From positions 20,288,001-20,352,000 of the forward strand of contig NC_135358.1 of assembly GCF_051622035.1 (NCBI RefSeq): DNA of 64,000 nucleotides. Reading direction: 5' to 3'. This stretch comes from Arctopsyche grandis. Its lineage: Eukaryota; Arthropoda; Insecta; Trichoptera; Hydropsychidae. Shown piece by piece: positions 45,301 to 58,200 of this stretch. The notes beneath the pieces are model-generated. The model was not told the origin of the DNA. It did not search any database and saw nothing but the letters and a program-made list of their open reading frames with translations. The position numbers and the translations under genes are program-made. Each line of letters opens with the position of its first letter. Positions within the stretch are counted from its first letter, which is position 1.

Positions 45301-48300
45301 AACGCAAATATCGGAAGGCAAAGAACGAAAATCGAAAGATCTCAAGTCGAAAGATCAAAAAAAGGGTGCATGGGAAACGGTACATACTCACGTACATACT
45401 CATCTAATTTGCGCGAGCAGGATACAACAGGAACAAGAGGAACAGGCTTTTCCTCCCGTATTCTGCGCGCGCACTAATATTAATACGGGAGGAAAAGCCT
45501 GTTCCTCTTGTTCCTGTTGTATCCTGCTCGCGCAAATTACGTGAGTATGTACCGTTTACCATGCACCCTTTTTTTTTGATCTTTCGATTTACGATCTTTC
45601 GATTTTCAATCTTTGCCTTCCGATATTTGCGTTTTCGGTAATTTAACATACCGGCTCGTCACGGAGACCGGTATGCAAGACCCAATCTATCATGTCATAT
45701 GTTAACGATTTATTTTAATATTGATTTGCTTCTAAAAATAAATATTATTCTGAATGTATTGCTCATCTTCAAGAATCGCGCAGTCCCCTCCCATTAAAAG
45801 AGCTTTTTTTAAAAAAAGAGATCAGCGGTATCGTGAGTACAAGATTCCGATTAAAACGATAACGCTTTATTATCGCCTCAGAATTTCTTTGGGCAATACC
45901 CGATATTTCCCAAATTCAACAACAATACCACTTGTTGTACTATTGACCCGATTGTGCTTCGCACGGTTCAGTTTGCACGTTCACTTCGCCGAAAAGAGAG
46001 AGGGCACTCTAATGAACCGAAATGTAACGAGACATATCTATGCTATTACTATTATATATACATATATTATATGTCGGTATATAAGTAGATATTGTATCTA
46101 CCTATAATAAATATACTCGAATGAAAGATCAAACACGCTCACGTTCCAGTTTCGAGCAACACGACACAACACCGCACCGTTCGTTTCGCACATAAATATT
46201 ATGGATATTAAAACATGAAAAATTATATGGATAATAATACTACAATATCGCATTCAGATTATACGCGAGGTTTATACGGCGACTGAAGAACAATTGGTGC
46301 TGGTTTACCGGTACTCAATACAATTCCCACGCCCTTTTCTTTTTCAATCGAGTATGAATACTGTGTCACTCGGTGACTTGAACGCACATTGTGTGCAATT
46401 GTCGCAATTGCATGTTTGTAATATTTATACTGTACTATTCGACAATGTTCGAACCATATGTATGGAAACTCATTTTTCCGTCATATTTTTGTGTGAATAG
46501 CCCTCTAATCTCGATACATTGGAAATCCCTTTGATGAAAATTTAATAAAGAAAAATTTCGTTTTCAAAACAAAAATTTTTTCTGAAAGGTGTATTACGAT
46601 TTTAATATCTTTTAGATTCTACGTTTAAATACAATTTATCCTACATAATTTTTCCTTCTACACACATCTACATATGTACATTTACATACGAAATTTATTA
46701 TGATAAGAAAATTATGAATTGCCCTAGTTTTAATGATCTCGACATTTAAAGATTTGAAATCTAGCTGTCATATCTATACATGTACATATGTACGTAGTAA
46801 CAATATGAAGTTTTGTGATCATGCGAAAATTCTAACTCGAAATTTTGACTGAATCGATCACTGATCACGTTTTATTATGATCTAGAAAATATGTGTGTGT
46901 GTCTGTGTTATTTGGAGATTTTTTGAACACCGTTAGTTTTATCGAACTGAAACTTAGTATGTGTTTCTGAAATGCTTATCGATATGATATATATTTTTTT
47001 CAAATTTTTAAGTTGACTGGAAATAGTACCTCTCCTTATAGGTCTTCTTTTTTTTAAATTTTTATATTCAATTATCTCCCAAACCGTTCAACGGATTCGA
47101 CTGTAATTTTTTTACATGTAATAGAAATTATAAATTGTATACAATAATATTTTTTAATTGTTGTTACGTCAATCGGAAGTAGTACTTTTATTTTAATTAA
47201 CTGAACTTTTTGTTGTAGAATGTCAAATGTAAGGACTTTGTATAAAAGTTTTGCACACCAACTAGGTACATACATACATATAATATTTACAGGTACAAAA
47301 AATTTACAATTATTAAGTACAAGGATTGATTTCAATGCAATAAACTCATCAAGATAATAAAGATAAATAAAACGCAATTCTTCGATTTCGACTTATCTGA
47401 TTTACAATTAATTTACTTGTGCATTTGCAATGTATTTTATTTCGAACACTCGTATTCTGTAAATCTAAATATGATGCAAATGCATATGTACGTTTATACT
47501 TACATAGGTATAAAATGAATACTTCTCATTACAAAAACAATATATCTAATTGATAAATCTATGTATATATGTACTTTATAATACTTGTATATTATCAATA
47601 AATGTATGTATCATAGACGACCTTCATTGATAGGGAAAAAAATGCAACTTCATCGTCAGGTAATTATGATTGAATTATAATGTAAAAATACATTCGTCGA
47701 TTGTTTTCCTAACTAACTTTTCATATTTCAAGGCTCGTCATAAGCTCGTTTATTCACTTGATGATCGTTTTGTATTATCAATATAAGGTTGAGTGTAATG
47801 TCTGCAAATTTTGATTGCATTGTTTTAAACTGCGTAGTTGTAACAGATGAGTCTTATTAGCGTTCAATGCCACCGGCATTTTTTTGTAATTTTGACCCTT
47901 AAATAAGATTGCATGTACAATTTATAACTGGTTTTGTTCGATAGCATTATACATATATATTCGTACATATTTACATACATACATACATACAGATGTATGT
48001 ATGTATAGGTAGATGCCCGTTTTGATTTCCATTTGACCAAAACATATTATTAGACTGCACATCAGTCTTTAAAGGTTAAATGTCTCGAATGACCCGTTAA
48101 ATTCTGCATTCTACCGGTCGTCGGGTGGGTTTTTTATTTCATTTTTTGGTTTTCGCGAGTTTAAACACCCTCGTAAAACTGACTGGGATCGAAAATTGAC
48201 GATATGAACGATCGGTCAAGACAAAAACCTGACGGATGACTTTGACGGTACGGCGAATCGACCGCTTAATTACCGTACAAGTCACATTAAAAATAGTTTC

Positions 48301-51300
48301 TGCTCTATCAAGCTCTTAGCGGGGAATAATCAACCTTTTTAATGCAATTAAGCTATTTTATTCAATTCGAGCGATGAAGTAACAGAAAAAACAGCTAATG
48401 GCTTCCATCGGTTCAATTCAATCGAGCGTCCCGTCCCATCTGACGTTTCAATGGGCTAATTATTTTTTTTCTTTTAGTTTTTCCCGATTTAACACACTCA
48501 AATGTTACCATACATGAAAATAGAGCCAAACACCTCAACGGTTACATGTGGTGAGAGAGCGTAAAATTTAAATTTTTTATTGTGTATTCTAATATTTATA
48601 ATTACATATGTACATATAATAGATAGATGACGAAGTGCAATTTGAACATCATACTTAAGTACATACATACATATATAATATATGTAAATGTATATCTACC
48701 ATCATGACTACAACTTATCAATTTATATATCTACATATTAAATACATATATGTATGTTGCTTTCCCATTCTTGTTCCCGTTCCCGTTCTCGTTCTCGTTT
48801 CCGTTCTCGTGCCCATTTTTGCCAGAAAAATGCAGGCAGTTAACACATTTGAAATTATTCAATTGTTTGTTTATTTTACGCCTACAACGCAGGTTGTGAC
48901 TTGAAAACATTTGAAATTATTGCGTTGCAATGTCACTCATTCCAGAGTTTCCCGTTCCCGTTCCCTTTTTAAGTGATGGTTGGAGCTCAACGCCGTGGTG
49001 TAACGTCTCTTCAACGCCGTTTCGTCATAAACCAACCTGTTAACGTGGTTGCCAACAAACACATTACCTTGACTACACAATGGTGTTTCATACTTTCGCG
49101 TCGGTAAAATCGTAATTACGAATATTATTATTAAGAGGTTTTTTCCCGTTTTTTTTAAACAGTAATCTTCCCGGACACGCATAAAACAAATCCTGAAAGT
49201 TCCATCGTAATCGTTTGAGTGGTTTAGGAGCTTATACGAGACAGACAGACAGACAGACAAACAGATATTCAATTTTATATATTTATGTACATAGATGTGT
49301 ATCAAGGTAGACGAAAGGTTTTTTAAAAAATATTTAATTTCAATAAAATCCATTGTTCATCAATATAACTGAGTCTAAAATGTGCATAAATCTTTTTTTG
49401 AAATTAAGTCTTGGACCGAGTGTAAGGATTCGTTTTTATGGTTCTGAAAATTACACAGAAGTAACGGATTTTTTGAATATTCTATTTATTGTCGAATGAT
49501 TTACGAGCACTTTTAACTTATCGTACCGTGAAATCTCGCTCTAGTAAATTTTTGTAGTACTAGGACAAACCGAGTGGTTGTCTACCAATTGTCTAGCATT
49601 TTAAACAAATTCATGTAATTTTAGAGACACAGTAAGGTTTTGGTAGGTCAAAGGTTTTTTTTCATTTGTAACACCTGGAAGTGTTGAACTTACACGTTTC
49701 TTAAGATACCTTATTCTCCCTTCAGAGGTCAGCGACCAACTGGCTGAACAAAATTTTAGTATTTACGGAGCAATTTTCCAACAGCATTGTATTAAGAACG
49801 ACGGATGTGTAAAACAGATGGTACCATTGTTAACAATATTTTCGTCATTTTTCGACATGGACAAAAACCGTAACACATGGACAGTATGATAAGTTGATAA
49901 AAAGAAAAAAAACAGGAAATAATTTACTTTAAAATAAATTCGCACTTAATCATATGTACATACATATGTAGTTTAGTTTACGTGGGATTTCTTTGAAACA
50001 ATTACGCTTATAACCAATCATCTTTCGAATTTCCGACGAGTTTTCATAAAACATTGTCTTCTGCTCGGCGTGCGAACGAAACTTCGATTCGAAAGATCGA
50101 TGGTTGCCCGCTTATGGTGCAACAAAATAACGGAAAATAATGACATAATGTTTATATGTGGATATGAAACGAGTTTTTGGGCTTCTTCGATGTCCACCGA
50201 CCGGATAAAAAGCACATTTCGTTGCTTATTAACAGACCACATATCCAGCGGCTTCTGAAATGCAAGTTTGTATCTAATATTTTTCTTCTTAGTTTATCCA
50301 TTTTGATATTTTTATACAAGCATTTTCTCATAAGGATAATCGTTGGATGCGAAACGAGAAGCCGGATGGATAACTGTAAAGTCTATATTTGGTACTAAAC
50401 ATTGAACAACTAATAGGCATTCAGATAACTTTGCATTGAACGCAAATACGAGTATGTACATACATACATACATATAAACGAAGTAATATCAACGAACGGT
50501 TTATTTTAAAACCCATTGTCATTTGTGTGATGGAATTTTATTCATTTATTGATATTCCTTTACAATATATTTTAAATAATAATCAAGTTAAAAAAAATAT
50601 AATTGAAATCAGATACTATAATTAGGTATGTATTAATGCAGTGGTGTAGTCGGGCCAATTCGGGAAAGGTCGCCGCCCTGGTACTTCTTTTTGAGCCAGG
50701 TCGCCGCCCTGGCACTTTGATTGATATTTTAAGGTTGTGGCTATTTGGAGGTACTATATCTGCGAATCATTGGCTATTTGCAGATACTATATCTGCGACA
50801 GGCGCAAAGCCTTCTGCGCATGCGCGTGAACTTATAATCCGAACTTGTTTAATCAATCGTTCATTATACACGAGGCAAAAAAATTTCGCATGTTATTATA
50901 ATAGATTTATATCATTTAGCTAGTTCGCGGCTTGTACTTGTATGTAGGTATTATACGTTGTATATAATAATAATTTTCTAACAATTAATAATAGTAACTA
51001 ATTTGGATTATATTTTTTACTCTACGTCACTTTACGAGTTCGAACTAAATTTTAAGAGGTTTAAAACAAAATTTTAACATTAAACACGCTGACAGTGACA
51101 GTTCACGCGCATGCGCAGAAGGCTTTGCGCCTGTCGCAGATATAGTACCTGCAAATAGCCAATAATTCGCAGATATAGTTCCTGCAAATAGCCAATAATT
51201 TGCAGATATAGTACCTGCAAATAGCCACAACCATATTTAAATTGTTTTATGAGTAAATTAAAAAAATATTTTGGCTAATTAATAACACTTCAGAAGAGAA

Positions 51301-54300
51301 TAATAAGAAGCGACTTAATCGAAGTCTTTAAAATCTTAAATAATCATCATAATTGTCCTATGTCCAAACTCATTACGTTCAATGAAAACACTCATCTTAG
51401 AGGTCATCTCAGACTCCAAAAAGAACAATCGAATAAATTAATCAGAGATTCCTTCTTTTCAAACGTTAAAGACGTTTTGATGAAATTTATGGGCTTTTTT
51501 TTATCTAAAAACACCAAAAAGTTCGAAAGAAAACATTATTTAAACTATTAAGCACTTGAGGATAGATATAAAAAATAAGGGAACTCCGCAATAAATAGTC
51601 ATCTCTAAATTCATATGTTAAAATTTCATAGTTTTTGACATAAATATGATTTCGGCATTGCTAAAAGCAAATGTTGCTGTTAACACAAACACAGGTTTGA
51701 AAAATCAAATATGTTGAAGTGGATGTATGGAAGGAAATTTTTATAAATATAAAAATATACACGATTTCAACAAGAATATTAACTATCAATTTTAGATTAC
51801 ATATTATTTAGTAATGAAAAAAGAGGGGGAGGGGGGTCAAAAAAATTAAACATCGCCCTGGTTCTTTTTTTATTTAGCACTACAACACTGTATGTATGTA
51901 TGTACATATATACCTAATTTAAATACTGAAGTTTGCGTGTAATAAAAAATATTGTGAACTTGGAAAGTCTACAACACGCTTTCCTAGAAAGCGTGTTGTA
52001 GACCTATCATTATATTTAACTTCTTTTGTGATTTAAAAATTATAACCATTCTTTATGAAATGTCGATATGTGCCAACGATTCAGCATTTATTTTTAATCA
52101 CCAACATTTAACCAATTCCAAAATCCATTGCGATGAAATGTTCATGTTCGTGTATTCAAATGAACAAATTATCAATGTTTTTATGATTATTAGTTTTAAA
52201 ATGCAATTTTATAATAATTATTCGATTATGGATTTCCTTTCATGTTTCCAGTGTAGGTACACGGATATAAATTAACAATACTGTTGGAGGATATTAAAGC
52301 AATAATTAACTAGTAATTTTATTGTAATTAAATAACATAGCTTGCACTGGTACTTCAATATTCTGTGTAGTAAAAATAAATGTATATATACATATACATA
52401 TATGTATGTATATGTTTAATTTTGCTTTCATGCATAAAATAATAACAATCAATTCATTTGAAGCGTAACAAAAATTATACCTCCCTAAGAATTATAAATA
52501 AATAAATACATACATACATATGTATATAAAATAATAATTACCTTTATCCTAACAGAAACAATGTAATTATTTTTGATTTAGTGAAACTTTATAATAAATT
52601 ATTATATTTTCCGTCTTATTATATATGTATGTAGTCAGTTGGTGGATGCTTAGATTTATTATTTTGCTTCATTTTGTTTTGTATGTAATGTAGAAAAAAA
52701 TGCATAAAATTCTTAATACGCGTCACTTCCTTTTCACGGTATATTTTATAGTACATCATCGCACAAAAACGTCTAATTGAGCATTAAATTTAATTTTGGA
52801 ACTTCTCGAAATTCGAAGACAAAAATAAATCGTAGGCGTAAGATTACCTGTACGAATGATACGATTGCGTAGGTGTAAGTATTATATATGTATCTATTAT
52901 ATATATATATTACACTTTTGGTATAAATGCGATTTTTTTCCTATAAATTAATATAATTGCAGGTTTAATTGAGCGTTATACAAGCTCTTTTTAGAATTTC
53001 TAAATTTAATTTGTACGCACATTGTGTCTGGATGCGCACGTGGGAAAATGTATTTTCTCTCACATTAGACTACTACTTGCTACGATTTGGCACAAGTCTC
53101 TGTATTGCTTAAATCTTATTCAGTAAAATGCTATTGTTTTGTTTTTTATTACAATGTGTATATTTGTGTGCGTTTCGAAAGCGAATGAGGTATAGTAGAA
53201 ACGTTGAATCTGAAGTATGTCGATTTAATTATGAATACATTTCATTAAGAATAATTATATTTTTGACGGCAACTTTAAATTCAATGATAATGATAAAATT
53301 GAAAATAGATAGTCATGGCAGATTACACATTTAAAAATTTCTTCATTACGTTCATACTTGCATATTTGTACATATGTTTAAAATTTTCAACCTATGCAGT
53401 AGGATATTAGATTGTTGTGTTACGAAAGTTGCAAATGATTGAGTTTGAAAGCATACTTATTATAATTTTCTGCAAATTATGTGTAAACTTGAGAAGTTTT
53501 CCATCAATAAGAAAGTTTTTTGAGTTGTCAATGAATACATATCTATAGCATTAATTATTAAAAATAGTTAGCTGTTAGAGTAAAGTAACCTTTCATGCAA
53601 TAGGTGAAATTAAATCTTGGTACTTATTTATGTAAGTCATACATATGTTGCTTGTTTACATATTCTTTTGAATTTTGAAATCTTTGGAATGTCAAAATGT
53701 TTTTTAAAATAAATGCGGAGGTCATGATTTGTCAATATTTTTGAATCACTCGTGCCTGATTTGTGTCCTTATAGTTTTTAGTAGGAGATCAAGGCAGTTC
53801 TGATGTCGATAATCGCTTTACGGTAAACGTCACGAGCGATGTCTATCTGATGAATAACAAGGCAAAAGCACTGTATCTCGTTGCCGATGAAGCAGGTAGC
53901 ATATTCACACCTTATCTGATGGTCAATTCACTATCCGATGACACGATGAGGTATTACAGTGCAGGTTGTTACACCCAGCTGTTGTTGTTGCACGCGAGAT
54001 TATGCAATCGAATTAGTTCACACTGGAGCGGAGCTCTAGCACTCGAATGTGCACTGTTCTATACTCTTAGCGACCCAACTAGCTGTAAAATAGGTTTTTT
54101 TTTACTTAGATTAAACACAACATAGGTCAATTCCTTACTTGATATTTTGAATTAATTTTAATATTGATAATAGCGTTTTCAGTGGAAATTATGCATTTAT
54201 ATATGTATGTACATTTGTACAATTGTATATGAATGATGGAATATAATGCTACCCAGGTCATAAAGGTGGTTGAACATTGTTTATTTCGCAACATCAACTT

Positions 54301-55155
54301 TATGACTATTTTTATATATGTATGTGTGTATGAATGTATGTATATATGTATGATACATACATACATACATATGAGCCGTTATATCTGAAAGTGGCATAAG
54401 TCCACTATACTTCATTTCGAGAAATATTTCACAAAACTTTAAATATAATGGTTTGCCTTTAACAATATTTAAAAATACCGGTGGCCTGTAATACGTTTAT
54501 TCTGCTTTTCCGAGATTCTGCACATATCGAATTAAAATAAGTGATAGCAATTTGTAAATTAAGTCAAACAGAAATAGTGTTTTTGGAACTGAAAATTGGA
54601 CTTCCGCTAATTTAAAATTTTATATATCGGTTCATATCATGGTAATTCATAGTATCGAACATTTAGAGGGGTTGATGATTTTTTTTAATGTTCCTACAAC
54701 TCAGAAGAAAAAAAATTGTGCATAATTTCGATCGAGTGTAAATTTCTTTATGTAAAATATATTGTATGCTATATACGGGCGTTTACCTTCGCCTTTCCTT
54801 ATTCGAATAGGTCAATTTCGACATCTGTGTAATTGGACAGCAAAACAGGCTACTCTAACTTTCCGATCGAATATTGAAATACAAAGAGAACGGTATTAAA
54901 CGGAAATTGCACTTCTCGTTGCAGTGACATAAGCGATTTCTCTTAATGGAAGTCTCTCACGTTCATTCGTTATTATTATAGGTATGTATGTATGTGACGT
55001 TTTCACAGGAAAAATTGTTTTACATGCAGCAATTAAACGTCACCTGTTGGCTTTCTTTCAGCTTCTATCGACGACAACAATAACAAAGATAAGATTTTTA
55101 TGAGATCGTAATGACAAGTCACGAATGCTCAGCACTTGTGATGTTGTTTTATTAT

Positions 55156-55245
<90 letters not shown>

Positions 55246-58200
55246 CTCCCTCACGGGACCGAAAGTGAAACGCCCGAAAACGCAAATATCGGAAGGCAAA
55301 GATCGAAAATCGAAAGATCAAAAAAAAAGGGTGCATGGTAAACGGTACTATGTATATATGTATAATATATATGAGTGGCATGCGGTGAAATTATCTCTGT
55401 TTTTGTCATACAGCCTTGTTTAATGTGCACGCGCAGAATATGGGAGGAAAAGCCTGTTCCTCTTGTTCCCGTTGTATCCTGCTCGCGCAAATTAAGTGAG
55501 TATGTACGACGGGGGGAGAGACCCTTTTTTTATCTTTCGACTTAAGATCTTTCGATTTTCGATCTTTGCCTTCCGATATTTGCGTTTTCGAGCGCTTCAC
55601 TTTCGGTCCCGTGAGGTAGACCCGTGTTCGATGTTTATTGATCGTATTGTATACGATGTCTGACCATAGATGTCATGTATGGTTTCAAATTATGTAATGA
55701 TTGTGTATTAAATATGTATAATTTCTTGATGTCTATAGTATACTCGTCGCATTGGAGCGATCTGTAATGACGAGTGTCCACTGATCGATTGAATAAAAAT
55801 AAATAAAAAATAAAAATATCGAGAATTGTAATAGCAAAATCGCTATTTGATTAAATCTTGAATTTATGACGATGATTTTTCGCAGAGACGTGTCCTCTTC
55901 TTTACGAGGATGTGGTGATGGAGATTCAGGTGTGGAAGGTCACTGCACCCGATTGTTCCACCGGATCGTTCATTGTTCAAGCAGGAAGCCCATTCGAATG
56001 AGTGTGTTTACGAGCGACTAGAAACACTCGGCTTGGCCGTCTCTGATTTATTGCATTATTATATTCTGACGCGTCCCACTTTTGGGGAAGCACTGGCCAA
56101 CATTATCATTGTCAATTACGATCCGACAGCAAGGTCGCGCGGTGCACGAAACGACGCATGATGTCACGATTCGTATCCGTTGAACTTTTCCTCGGTGGTT
56201 CTATAGGTGAAAAACGTTTCAAGAAAGGATATGATGCAAGTGTGAGGTCAAATGCACACACACAGTGAACTAAAACTCGACTTTGGAGTTTAAATTACGA
56301 TGATTAAATCATTATATTTGTAGATACATGAAACACTAGTGTCTGTTTTGGATCGATAATTAGAGGGAAATAATTTGTTGGTCGACCTTTATCCCCTTTT
56401 ATTGCTTTAATTGTGGTCATATACATAATTTAGTATTATATGACACGTGTTTTCACATTAGGAACTAACTGCATAGTAATATTATATTATACTTTATACT
56501 TATAATATAATATTATAGTTTAGGTATAATCAATGTCGTAACCAGCTTTTTATAGGTTCTATTATGTATGGTTTCAATTGGACCCTTATATAGTTTTATT
56601 TTTTTGGAAAAATTAATACATACGCCCAGTGGCGGCTCGTGGATAAAATATCTGGGGGTGCTGTGGTTGATTAAAAATTAAAAAAAAATGTTTTTTTGGA
56701 TTATATTTTACTATTAACATCAAAATTATCAAAATTAAACATTATATGTATTTTATTTCATTATAAAATTGATTCCTCTGTCTTTTGGCCTTAAAAAAAG
56801 GTGTATCACATTTTCGTTAAAATTTTCACTGTTCATAATTTTTTTTTTTCAATTGACAGCATTGACAAAGCCGTCAATCTTTCCTTAACCATTGTGTTTC
56901 TTATATACATATGTATGTCTTTATTCTATTTATTGATGAAAAACACCGTTTTGGCTCAGAGGTAGTTGAAGTTGTAAGCAGAATTTGAATAAGTTTTGTT
57001 ATTTCCACACGAACTTTCCATAAATTGATTTCAAAAATAAGTTTTAAAAATATTAATAAATACTATGCATTTTTTTCTTTGAGTAAAACACTTCTAATTC
57101 AGTTTGAAGTTTTTTTTTATCTAGCATTGGATCTAGTTTATCTAGTTTTTTTTTTGCCTTCTATTGCTTCGCCCTCGGCGCCCTCTGAGCGTCTGCTTTC
57201 TAGGGCTTCGCCCTCGGCGTCCCCTGAGCCTTTGCCTTCTAGGGTTTCGCCCTCGGCGCCCTCCTGAGCCTTTGCCCTTTAAAAAATAAATCGAATCAGG
57301 GCCTATGAATCGAAAAAAAAATTTTAATCATTTGTTCGATGACGGCTGCGCCCCCTATGACCTTTCGATAGAAAGGTTGCCAATTGCAGATATATGTATA
57401 TCTTGCTTTCTTTTCCACATTTCACTCATTGTAAATCAGTTACCATCTAATACATATACATATGTACATGTATACATATTATGTATATTAGATATTATAT
57501 TATTAATATACGTTTATTATATTGGAAATTCTACTTATTGGAGATTCCCATAAGAATTAGTCTCGAAGCATTTCTATTTATAATTTTAAGATTTAACTTT
57601 AGAAAAGCCCTAACTATTCATGAAATGAAACGAGATTTGGATCATTATACCAAGTTCTAATAATTTATTATAATGGCATTCAAAGGTTGAGTATGCAGTT
57701 TGCCTAAGCTAGGCATTACACCCATCACCGTCGTCCGTTTATTTATAGGATGAGCTTTTGTGTCCGCTTTTTTCGCCAATGCAACGCGGGCGGCCTGCAC
57801 TTTACAAACGCGACGCATCCTCGTAATTGCACTCTGCAACAGTTGCCACGGGCGACGACTCTCCTTTTCCATCTCTTCCCCCTGAAACGCATCCTCTTGG
57901 GGTGCGCGTGCTTCTAATTTATGCAATTCTATGCTGCATCGAGAGACCGGCTCGCCGCCTCGATCCGTTTGATGCACCACTCGAGATGCTTGACCACATA
58001 TGTGTGTATGTATGTATGTATATTTAAATGCATAGCACATACATATGTACATATAATGTTCGCGTAGGCAGTACGTGGAACGTTCAATTAGTGCATTCTG
58101 CGATTCGATGCAACATTTTGGTTTGACGTTTTCGTTACAAAGTTTAACTTAGAGCTGACAGTTTTGAATGTTAGATAATTGCGACGACTTTCATTGCTAT

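Noticed and set aside
55999-56001. Antizyme-type programmed frameshift
   Set aside because: The flanking protein has no antizyme features and the codon before TGA is GAA, not the usual TCC; kept only as one of several explanations.
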